Shown: positions 6,587 to 12,738 of the stretch, piece after piece
How the letters are laid out: each line of letters starts with the position of its first letter
Numbering within the stretch: position 1 is the first letter of the stretch
Assembly (NCBI GenBank): GCA_002316215.1
Contig: DCDB01000142.1
Coordinates: 1 to 14,247 of the forward strand
Direction: 5' to 3'
Length of the DNA stretch: 14,247 bases
DNA from: Lachnospiraceae bacterium UBA1066
GTDB lineage: Bacteria; Bacillota; Clostridia; Lachnospirales; Lachnospiraceae
Position numbers and translations under genes: made by a program
Notes under the pieces: model-generated
What the model saw: only the letters and a program-made list of their open reading frames with translations
The model's database searches: none
What the model was told of the DNA's origin: nothing

Positions 6587-7696
6587 ATGAAGCCATTTCT
6601 TCAGGAATATCATGTGAAATTGAAAACTGTAGGGCCGGTTTTTATTGGCAACGGAAAAGAAATTAATAAAAAAGAGTACATTATGTCCAATCGCCGGGTA
6701 ACAGTTTTCAATATCCAAAAATTGTATCAGAGAATGAAACAGCTTCATCTTGACGGAGATTTTGAAAAATTTCTGCTGGGAGAGAGCAGAAGCTTTGAAC
6801 TGGCAAGATGGCTGGAAGAGAAAAGGTTAGATGCTGGTAAACTGTCTGATTGCAGGAGATATATTCTGGAATGCAACGAGTTTACGCGTGACGGAAAAGG
6901 AAACCTGCAGATTCTTGAATTTATGAAAGATGCTTATATGCATCCTTATGTACCGGGAACTTCGCTTAAGGGGATGTTTCGTACAATTATTCTTGGCAGT
7001 GACATGATCAGGAACAGAAGAAAATACGATATGAACAGGAGAACGATTATTGCCAATTCGAAGTTTGGAGGCGGAAGAGGGTATTTATCGAAAGAAGCAG
7101 GACAAGCAGAACAGACGGCGTTTCATACTTTAAAACGCAATGAAAAGAGAATCGACGATGCGGTAAATGATTGGATGTCTGGTTTTATCGTAAGTGACAG
7201 CGAGCCTCTTGACTTGAATAATCTCACCTTGTGCCAAAAGGTAGAACGTCATGCCGATGGTTCGGAAAAAGTATTGAATATTTTACGGGAATGCATAGCT
7301 CCGGGTACGGAGATTAATTTTACTATTACAATTGATACAGAAATTTGTCCGTATGAAGCAGAAGAAATCCTTGACGCTGTCGGCTGCTTTGCCGATAGCT
7401 GCTATAATAATTTCATTAATTGTTTTAATGGAATGGACAGGCCTTCTGACGATACTGTTTGGCTTGGCGGAGGTGCAGGATTTGTTACAAAGACAATTGT
7501 GTATCCTCTCATGGGCAAAGAAGATGGCTTACCATTAGTGAAACAAATATTTGATAAAACCTTGAGCGAAAAAGCGCGGAGGGAACACAAACATTATAAT
7601 GACGATATAATAGGTGCGTCGCCACATATCATTAAATGTACCAGATATAACGGACAGACATTGCAGATGGGAATGTGCCATATCAGAATCGTCTGA
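6587..7696 (+). CDS. csm5: Csm5, Cas7-like subunit at the crRNA 3' end
   Basis: The 369-residue protein shows the classic Csm5 opening HVKLKTVGPVFIGNGKEINK followed by KEYI, then VPGTSLKGMFRT (122-133) and a glycine-rich GGGAGFVTKT loop in the C-terminal half. Csm5 ends the Csm3 filament and helps recruit host nucleases that trim crRNA 3' ends. The ATG abuts the csm4 stop (TAAATG), with GGGGGTGAAG just upstream as a ribosome binding site. It is the last effector gene before the array. Length is normal for the family and no damage is seen. Confidence 0.93.
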   Translation: MKPFLQEYHVKLKTVGPVFIGNGKEINKKEYIMSNRRVTVFNIQKLYQRMKQLHLDGDFEKFLLGESRSFELARWLEEKRLDAGKLSDCRRYILECNEFTRDGKGNLQILEFMKDAYMHPYVPGTSLKGMFRTIILGSDMIRNRRKYDMNRRTIIANSKFGGGRGYLSKEAGQAEQTAFHTLKRNEKRIDDAVNDWMSGFIVSDSEPLDLNNLTLCQKVERHADGSEKVLNILRECIAPGTEINFTITIDTEICPYEAEEILDAVGCFADSCYNNFINCFNGMDRPSDDTVWLGGGAGFVTKTIVYPLMGKEDGLPLVKQIFDKTLSEKARREHKHYNDDIIGASPHIIKCTRYNGQTLQMGMCHIRIV

Positions 7697-7830
7697 TTTT
7701 GCCACGATAGTGTATTTAAGGCATTTTTTGAGAACTTTGTTTCGTGGCAGAAGGAAAAATATCATATTTTGCTTTTACCACGCAAACAAGGCATTTGAAT
7801 GCTGCAAATACTGGAGTTTGAGAGGCAACA
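7697..7830 (+). promoter_or_regulatory. CRISPR leader
   Basis: These 134 nt between csm5 and the first repeat hold no credible gene and are AT-rich, as leaders are. A 7-bp inverted repeat, GCCACGA (7701-7707) and TCGTGGC (7742-7748), is present. A weak promoter, TTGTTT (7737-7742) and TATCAT (7760-7765) with 17-bp spacing, could drive pre-crRNA. The leader side is assigned because the repeat on the opposite side is the degenerate one. Confidence 0.55.
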
Positions 7831-7941
7831 ATTGAGAAATAGATAACCCCGAGAGGGGACGGAAACTTATAAACAAATTAACTTTTCAATCCACGCGGAT
7901 TACATATTGAGAAATAGATAACCCCGTAAGGGGACAGGACG
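7831..7941 (+). CRISPR. One-spacer type III-A CRISPR array
   Basis: Two 36-nt repeats (7831-7866 and 7906-7941) flank one 39-nt spacer (7867-7905). The first 20 nt of both repeats are identical, followed by GAGAGGGGAC versus GTAAGGGGAC. Each forms a CCCC/GGGG stem with a GNRA loop (GAGA, GTAA). The first repeat ends in ACGGAAAC, the expected 8-nt crRNA tag. The second ends in ACAGGACG and is degenerate, as terminal repeats often are, which gives a left-to-right orientation. The array lies between the effector genes and cas1. It is very short for an intact system. Confidence 0.88.
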
Positions 7942-7985
7942 CGACTGTGGTGTTAATGAATGATGTGGTGTTGAGGGGGACAGCT

Positions 7986-8987
7986 ATGAGTATTTTATAT
8001 TTGGAGGATCAGGGAGCTGTTGTAGGAGTGGATGCAAATAGGTGCAAGGTTACTCATACGGATGGAATGGTTCGTTATTTGCCTCTGGAAACTCTTGATG
8101 GAATCATGATTTTGGGGCACATTCAGTTAACGACTCAGTGCATGGAAACGTGCCTTCAGAGAGGGATTACGATATCGTATCTTTCACGTGGCGGAAAATA
8201 TTTTGGAAGACTGGTTTCAACGGAACATATAAATGTAGAGCGGCAGCGGAAGCAGTGTGCTCTATATGAAAATGCATTTTCGGTAGATTTAGCAAGAGAA
8301 GTTTTGGCTGCGAAATTGAAGAACCAGGAAGTGGTGTTAGAGAGATATGCAAAAAGCAAGAATATTTATCTGGATGACCAGATAAGGATGCTGAGAATTT
8401 GTCGTAAAAAAGTATTGGAAGGCAGCAGGATTGCTGAGATGATTGGGTTCGAGGGTCAGGGCGCAAAAGCGTATTTTGACGGTCTTTCAAAGGTTATTGA
8501 CCCGGCATTTGCTTTTCATGGAAGAAGCAGAAGGCCTCCGATGAATCCGTTTAATTCGATGATTAGTCTGGGATATTCTATTTTGATGAATGAAATATAC
8601 AGTAAAATTGAAGCAAAGGGTTTAAATCCGTATTTCGGTTTTATTCATAGAGATAATGAAAAGCATCCGACGTTGGCAAGTGATATGATGGAAGAATGGC
8701 GGGCTGTGATCGTTGATTCAACAGCAATGAGTCTAATTAACGGGCATGAGATTCGTACGGATAATTTTGAGATGGGTATGGATGAACCCGGATGCTTTCT
8801 AAATAAAGAAGGGTTAAAAATATTTTTGAATAAGCTTGAAAATAAGCTGCAGACAGAAGTGAAGTATTTAGATTATCTGGAATATCGAGTGAGTTTTCGG
8901 CGTGCAATGACTCTTCAAATGGAACAGCTGGTGAAAGCCATTGAAACAGAAGATGCTTCGATTTATAAGCCTATTGAGATCAGGTGA
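7986..8987 (+). CDS. cas1: Cas1 integrase for spacer acquisition
   Basis: Cas1 with Cas2 inserts new spacers at the leader end of the array. The 333-residue protein starts MSILYLEDQGAVVGVD, has the beta N-terminal domain, and a helical C-terminal domain with candidate metal ligands Glu156 (GFEGQGAK), His221 (GFIHRDN) and Asp233/Glu236 (ASDMMEEWR). GAGGGGG at 7973-7979 lies 6 nt before ATG 7986. The in-frame ATG at 7947 has no such site and nearly abuts the last repeat. It is complete, with no frameshift or missing catalytic residue, so acquisition may be functional despite the single spacer. Four nt separate it from cas2. Confidence 0.95.
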   Translation: MSILYLEDQGAVVGVDANRCKVTHTDGMVRYLPLETLDGIMILGHIQLTTQCMETCLQRGITISYLSRGGKYFGRLVSTEHINVERQRKQCALYENAFSVDLAREVLAAKLKNQEVVLERYAKSKNIYLDDQIRMLRICRKKVLEGSRIAEMIGFEGQGAKAYFDGLSKVIDPAFAFHGRSRRPPMNPFNSMISLGYSILMNEIYSKIEAKGLNPYFGFIHRDNEKHPTLASDMMEEWRAVIVDSTAMSLINGHEIRTDNFEMGMDEPGCFLNKEGLKIFLNKLENKLQTEVKYLDYLEYRVSFRRAMTLQMEQLVKAIETEDASIYKPIEIR

Positions 8988-8991
8988 TAGA

Positions 8992-9312
8992 ATGGAAAGA
9001 GAAAATTATTTTTTTGATACGGAAGACGGAAGCTCATTTGACAAACTGTTCATCCTGATCATCTATGATATTGTTGATAATAAAAAACGTCAGAAACTTG
9101 CAAAATTCTTATTGGGCTACGGTTTCAGAATTCAGAAGTCTGCTTTTGAGGCAGTTATTGGTAAAGGCAAGTATGAAAAAATGCTGAAAGAACTGCCATT
9201 TTTTGTTTCAGGCGATGATAGTATCAGAGTCTATAAGATTATTGGAAAAGGTCAGGTCAAGTCTTTTGGAAAAGAAGTTGAGTTAGAGCAGGAAGATGTA
9301 ATTTTATTATAA
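8992..9312 (+). CDS. cas2: Cas2 spacer-acquisition partner
   Basis: The 106-residue protein carries the Cas2 ferredoxin-like core LFILIIYDIVDNKKRQKLAK, with the conserved Asp26 at the end of the first strand, and later YGFRIQKSAFEAVI. Cas2 dimers bridge Cas1 dimers in the integration complex. About 17 residues precede the usual first strand (MERENYFFDTEDGSS), longer than typical Cas2. I chose ATG 8992 because it follows the cas1 stop by 4 nt with AGGTGA upstream. An earlier in-frame ATG at 8941 lies inside cas1. Length is otherwise normal. Confidence 0.93.
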   Translation: MERENYFFDTEDGSSFDKLFILIIYDIVDNKKRQKLAKFLLGYGFRIQKSAFEAVIGKGKYEKMLKELPFFVSGDDSIRVYKIIGKGQVKSFGKEVELEQEDVILL

Positions 9313-9338
9313 TTGATGAATTTGGAAGGAGACCAAAA

Positions 9339-10658
9339 ATGAAGGTGTTATTTTCGCCGGTTGGGAATACAGATCCAATTAAGTATCTGAGAGACGGCTC
9401 TCTTTTACATATTTGCCGAGTCTATGAGCCGGATATAGTATATCTTTATCTTTCTCATGAAATGCTGAATTTTCATAAAGAAGATAACCGGTATGTGTGG
9501 ACGCTTCAGCAGCTGGGATTGATGCAGAATCATTCATATGATATCCATATCATTGAAAGAGATGACTTGATCAATGCTCAAAGCTATGATTTCTTCTATC
9601 CGGATTTTAACGGGATCATAAAGAAAATACGTGCAGAAATGGCCCCTGAGGATACGTTATATATCAATATGGCTTCCGGAACACCGGCAATGAAAAGCGC
9701 TCTGCTTGTGCTTGCAACTCTTACAGAATATAGTTTTATTCCCGTGCAGGTGAATTCGCCGCAGAAAAAAAGTAATATCGCTTTGGAAGAGCGAATAGGT
9801 TATGATAAAGAAAGTAACTGGGAGCTGGATGAGGACAATGCGGAAAATTTTGAAAACCGCTGTGTTGAAGTTAAATGTTTTCATTTGATGCGTCTTTTGA
9901 AAATAGAAGAAATAAAAAAATTTGTTCAGATCTATGATTATCAGGCGGCTTTTGCTATTGCAGAAGAAATTAAACGAGAACTCAGTACAGAGGCATACAA
10001 TCGACTGAATATTGCAAGAAATAGAATGATGTTGAATGATCAGGCCGTTTCTAAAATTGATCCAGGAGACGGATTTTGCTTGTTTCCGGTAAAAGGTAGA
10101 AATAAGCGCAGTATTTTTGAATATGCACTTGTGTTGGATATCAAACGCAAACGTAAAGAATACGGTGATTTTATCCGTGCCATCACACCTATTGTTATGG
10201 ATATTCTTGAATTGATTCTTAAACAATACTGTGGAATTATTCTGGATGATTACTGCTCTTCAGACGGAAATGGAGTAAGAAGATGGGATAAGAGGCGATT
10301 AAGGGAAGCGAATTATCTTTATATTTTTGATAATGCTTATTACGGGTCTGGATCTTTTAAAGGAGGGCCAGTGTATTCGATACATCTGTGGAATTTAATT
10401 GATGCGACTTGTAGAGAAGACGAAATAAAATTAAAGGTTGGGGAGATAATTGAAATAGAACAAAATGTTCGAAATCAGGCTGCTCATGAAATAGTTTCTG
10501 TGACAGATGAATGGATTAAGAATAAAACAGGGAAAAATGCTGATGAAATATTTAGTATTATTAAATACTTAATTGGTAAATGCGGGTTTAATATTCCGGG
10601 AAGTGCATGGAATTCTTATGACAATATGAATCAGAAGATATTGGAAGCTTTGCAATGA
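9339..10658 (+). CDS. csm6: Csm6, CARF-HEPN ribonuclease activated by cyclic oligoadenylate
   Basis: Csm6 is the ancillary RNase of type III-A systems. It binds cyclic oligoadenylate made by Cas10 and degrades RNA non-specifically, causing dormancy during infection. The 439-residue protein has an N-terminal CARF domain (MKVLFSPVGNTDPIKYLRDG; ligand loop NMASGTPAMKSAL near 110-122) and a C-terminal HEPN domain with catalytic RNQAAH, Arg378 to His383, a canonical Rx4H. GGAAGGAG precedes ATG 9339. It follows cas2 by 26 nt, so cas1-cas2-csm6 probably form one transcript. The RpnS-like gene starts 43 nt after its stop, suggesting it is part of the same unit. No truncation seen. Confidence 0.92.
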   Translation: MKVLFSPVGNTDPIKYLRDGSLLHICRVYEPDIVYLYLSHEMLNFHKEDNRYVWTLQQLGLMQNHSYDIHIIERDDLINAQSYDFFYPDFNGIIKKIRAEMAPEDTLYINMASGTPAMKSALLVLATLTEYSFIPVQVNSPQKKSNIALEERIGYDKESNWELDEDNAENFENRCVEVKCFHLMRLLKIEEIKKFVQIYDYQAAFAIAEEIKRELSTEAYNRLNIARNRMMLNDQAVSKIDPGDGFCLFPVKGRNKRSIFEYALVLDIKRKRKEYGDFIRAITPIVMDILELILKQYCGIILDDYCSSDGNGVRRWDKRRLREANYLYIFDNAYYGSGSFKGGPVYSIHLWNLIDATCREDEIKLKVGEIIEIEQNVRNQAAHEIVSVTDEWIKNKTGKNADEIFSIIKYLIGKCGFNIPGSAWNSYDNMNQKILEALQ

Positions 10659-10681
10659 ACGGATAATCTACAGAGTATATG

Positions 10682-10910
10682 ATATAAGGAGGCGCATATC
10701 CATGACAAAAGTGGGTATGATCTTTGAAGAAGAAAGAATCCGTGATATTAAGGCGGCGACAAAAGCAACGGCAAAAGCAACAGCAGAAAAAATGTTGAGG
10801 GCGGGAAAATTTTCGGCCAGAGAGATTGCGGATTATATCCCGGGGATGACCGTTAGGGAAGTGGAAAAGATACAAAAGGAGATGCTGCCGAAGAACTGAT
10901 TGAGAATGGG
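10682..10910 (+). repeat. Rpn 3'-end direct repeat, right copy
   Basis: This is the partner of 949-1225 in the same orientation. Matching starts at ATATAAGGAGG, just ahead of the internal ribosome binding site, and extends about 11 nt past the stop codon. Nothing upstream in the 24-nt flank matches the remainder of the Rpn gene. The copy is shorter because it has only one KAAT unit. Confidence 0.9.
10702..10899 (+). CDS. Orphan RpnS-like antitoxin at the end of the cas1-cas2-csm6 group
   Basis: The 65-residue protein is a stand-alone version of the C-terminal part of the Rpn gene, beginning at exactly the predicted internal start. It reads MTKVGMIFEEERIRDI, one KAAT, two KATA, then an HTH-like tail ending MLPKN. 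AAGGAGG (10686-10692) lies 9 nt before the ATG, as in the parent. By my codon count 18 codons differ synonymously and 8 change the residue, which points to selection for protein function and not decay. It sits 43 nt after csm6. Inferred: a trans-acting antitoxin or modulator of the Rpn nuclease, possibly produced with the CRISPR genes. Alternatively it is a retained recombination scar or a DNA-binding regulator. Confidence 0.7.
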   Translation: MTKVGMIFEEERIRDIKAATKATAKATAEKMLRAGKFSAREIADYIPGMTVREVEKIQKEMLPKN

Positions 10911-11025
10911 CATTTCATTAAAAAAGCATAAGATTAACACCGGAAGTTCACATTTGCCATGTATCTTATAACCATAGTTCGAATGGATACTCGAATATAA
11001 AGATAGCAGATGGAGGGCAGAGATT

Positions 11026-11394
11026 ATGGCAAATGAAAATTCTACGAGTAACCAGCAGGGTGGATTCAACGGTCAGCAGGACAACCAGCAACATGGCGGC
11101 TTCGGCGGGCCACAGGGCGGACCTCCGCAAGGCGGTTCTCAGGGCAATCAGCAGTGCGGTTCCGGCGGGCCACAGGGCGGACCTCCGCAAGGCGGTTCTC
11201 AGGGCAATCAGCAGTGTGGTTTTGGCGGGCCTCAGGGCAGACCTCCGCAGGGCGGTTTCGGCGGGCCACAGGGCGGACCTCCGCAAGGCGGTTCTCAGGG
11301 CAATCAGCAGTGCGGCTTCGGTGGGCTGCAGGGCGGACCTCCGCAGGGCAGTTCCGGCGGACCACAAGGCGGATCCCCACAGAGTGGTCAGTAG
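11026..11394 (+). CDS. Gly/Gln/Pro-rich tandem-repeat protein, probably cut short by an in-frame TAG
   Basis: I do not recognise this protein. The frame of 122 codons starts at ATG 11026 with TGGAGGG 8 nt upstream. After MANENSTSNQQGG it consists of units of the type FGGPQGGPPQGG and the extension SQGNQQCG. There is no signal peptide or membrane segment. Cysteine occurs once per long unit. The TAG at 11392-11394 is followed in the same frame by 23 codons of the same composition (QNGAQSGNNGTGSG...) to a TAA at 11464-11466. CAG codons lie on both sides, so one CAG may have mutated to TAG, or the stop may be read through to give 145 residues. It could be the disordered part of a once larger protein. 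Confidence 0.55.
   Translation: MANENSTSNQQGGFNGQQDNQQHGGFGGPQGGPPQGGSQGNQQCGSGGPQGGPPQGGSQGNQQCGFGGPQGRPPQGGFGGPQGGPPQGGSQGNQQCGFGGLQGGPPQGSSGGPQGGSPQSGQ
11101..11388 (+). repeat. 60/36-bp minisatellite inside the Gly/Gln/Pro-rich gene
   Basis: Units run 60, 60, 36, 60, 36, 36 bp (11101, 11161, 11221, 11257, 11317, 11353). The 60-bp units are nearly identical; the 36-bp units lack the SQGNQQCG-coding part and are more diverged. All lengths are multiples of three, so copy changes keep the frame. This makes the opposite strand open for long stretches without coding meaning. Confidence 0.95.
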
Positions 11395-11545
11395 CAGAAC
11401 GGCGCACAGAGCGGGAATAATGGAACAGGTTCCGGTAATGTGTCTGGTGGTGCTGTAAGCGTATAAATATATGCCTGGCCATGTTGTTTTTTTATTAATT
11501 ATGCAATGAAGCATGATGAAAATATCTTGAAGAGTTAAAAAAATT

Positions 11546-11581
11546 GGGATCGCTGCACGGATTGGTCCGTGCGGCGATCCC
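11546..11581. terminator. Bidirectional intrinsic terminator
   Basis: A 16-bp stem, GGGATCGCTGCACGGA with TCCGTGCGGCGATCCC (one wobble), closes a TTGG loop. The left side has a run of A (T on the minus strand: seven in a row) and the right side TTTAAAAATTTT. It sits between the convergent repeat-protein gene (+) and hydrolase gene (-) and is a better terminator for the minus-strand gene. Confidence 0.9.
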
Positions 11582-11626
11582 TTTAAAAATTTTGACAAGG
11601 ATAAAAAATGATATCCGTGAACCTTA

Positions 11627-12469
11627 TTATTGAATGAATTCCTTTACTGCATTTTTTGTCTGGGTCTGCTGTTCTTCACGGCTGATGGCTGCTTCGGCAT
11701 CTCCAAACTGCCTGCCATAATTGCCGAACTCAGCATGGTTGCCGCCTTCGATCTTAACGACATACTCGGTTCCTTTCAAATGGCGTTCGATAGCGGTGTT
11801 TAGCGAACCATATATAACGAGTGTACGGCTGCCCGGATAGTCGGCACTTAAATAGGCTCCCATTAAAATAAGGCCTTGTACCTTGTCCTGGTGCTTCGCC
11901 GCATACATGCTTGCTATTGCACCGCCCAGGGAATGCCCGCCGATGTACCATTTCTTAATGTTCGGAAATTCATTTATTACATGATCTGCTGCGTTTTCAT
12001 CGAAAACAGCCATATTAAAAGGCATTTTGACGAGTACGCAGGTGATGCCGCATTCTTTTTCAATTTTCTCAAGAAGAGGAAGATAAGCAACAGCTTCGAC
12101 ATTGGCCCCGGGATAAAAAATAAAGCCGGTATCGCCGGAATAGGTTGTATTATCGGACGACATAGGAGACTGCGCTGAGTCATCGGAAGCTGTGGTGGAT
12201 TGTGTGAAATTATCAGATGGCAGAATCGTCAGATTTTCATCCGTTTTAATCCGGCTGTCTGTTTCTAGTATTTTTACCGCGGTACTGTCCGCACGATAGT
12301 AAAAGGATGTATAAATCAGAAAGGCGGCCGCAAGTACGGCAATTACGATTCCGATAATCATCAGGATATGTTTGATTCTTTTTGAAATGGATTTTTTGTG
12401 CATCTGTATCTGCCTTTTCATAGTATCTTTATATTGCATGAATCCAGAAAAACATGTTACTCTCTTCAT
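11627..12469 (-). CDS. Membrane-anchored alpha/beta hydrolase
   Basis: The 280-residue protein has a short basic cytoplasmic start, one hydrophobic segment (about 35-53, ILMIIGIVIAVLAAAFLIY), a Ser/Thr/Asp-rich linker (about 85-112), and an alpha/beta hydrolase domain. The nucleophile elbow GGHSLGG has Ser180, and GGNHAEFG gives the likely catalytic His245. The usual acid after the YGS strand is Asn224, so the acid must come from another residue or activity is altered. Substrate unknown; the domain faces outward by the topology. I start at 12469 because GAAAGGA is 9 nt upstream; Met17 (12421) is an alternative and would begin just outside repeat R2. The first 15 codons lie in R2. Its relation to the CRISPR locus is probably positional only. 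Confidence 0.8.
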   Translation of the reverse strand: MKRVTCFSGFMQYKDTMKRQIQMHKKSISKRIKHILMIIGIVIAVLAAAFLIYTSFYYRADSTAVKILETDSRIKTDENLTILPSDNFTQSTTASDDSAQSPMSSDNTTYSGDTGFIFYPGANVEAVAYLPLLEKIEKECGITCVLVKMPFNMAVFDENAADHVINEFPNIKKWYIGGHSLGGAIASMYAAKHQDKVQGLILMGAYLSADYPGSRTLVIYGSLNTAIERHLKGTEYVVKIEGGNHAEFGNYGRQFGDAEAAISREEQQTQTKNAVKEFIQ

Positions 12470-12635
12470 AGATTATATTCCTTTCTTCTTAAAAATCACT
12501 TCATTTTATTCCCCATTTCAAAATATCAGGAAAGGCCGAACCGGCTGACGCACAGGAAAGATAATTCGTCTTGAGACTGCGCGTCGGGTAAGCTATACTA
12601 TTCTTATCCTTATCGGTTCGATAGTATTGTCATGC
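12424..12635 (+). repeat. Long direct repeat, copy R2
   Basis: About 95% identical to 78-288. Here it covers the first 15 codons of the hydrolase gene (minus strand), its upstream region and the promoter TTGAGA/TATACT. The inverted repeats are kept: CGAACCG (12537-12543) with CGGTTCG (12614-12620). The AAGAT/ATCTT pair becomes AAGAT/GTCTT, which remains pairable as G-U only on plus-strand RNA. Homology ends just past an ATG, which here opens only an 8-codon frame (12632-12658). Confidence 0.9.
12571..12599 (+). promoter_or_regulatory. Sigma-A-type promoter inside R2
   Basis: TTGAGA (12571-12576) and TATACT (12594-12599), 17-bp spacing, identical to the R1 promoter of the Rpn gene. It points towards csp, which has a stronger promoter of its own downstream, so this one may give a longer second csp transcript or be left over from an earlier gene arrangement. 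Confidence 0.5.
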
Positions 12636-12664
12636 GAATTAATGTCCGTCAGCGCTGATTCTGC

Positions 12665-12693
12665 TTGACCTGTAAAGCGGCAGCATTTATAAT
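12665..12693 (+). promoter_or_regulatory. Near-consensus promoter of the cold-shock gene
   Basis: TTGACC (12665-12670) and TATAAT (12688-12693) are separated by exactly 17 bp. The start is expected near 12700, leaving a 5' leader of about 40 nt before the csp ATG. Confidence 0.8.
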
Positions 12694-12738
12694 TACTTCA
12701 CTGAGTTGCTACTAACATTTTTATGGAGGGTAACATCG

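Noticed and set aside
7614..7835. 73-codon plus-strand frame spanning the csm5 end and the leader
   Set aside because: Overlaps csm5 in another frame, runs into the first CRISPR repeat, and has no recognisable features.
9657..10226. 189-codon minus-strand frame inside csm6
   Set aside because: Phe/His/Ile-rich shadow of a well-supported csm6 coding region; no family features.
949..10910. attL/attR sites of a site-specific integrating element
   Set aside because: No integrase or recombinase gene is present between them, and the repeats are diverged coding copies of about 230-275 bp, not short identical cores.
10978..10995. TTCGA-N8-TCGAA inverted repeat before the repeat-protein gene as an operator
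   Set aside because: Short arms and no matching promoter with good spacing nearby; too weak to call.
10966..11598. Long minus-strand frames across the Gly/Gln/Pro repeat (210 and 138 codons)
   Set aside because: They arise from the repetitive GC-rich composition opposite the plus-strand gene, give Arg/Ala/Leu-rich nonsense repeats, run through a terminator hairpin, and lack a convincing ribosome binding site.
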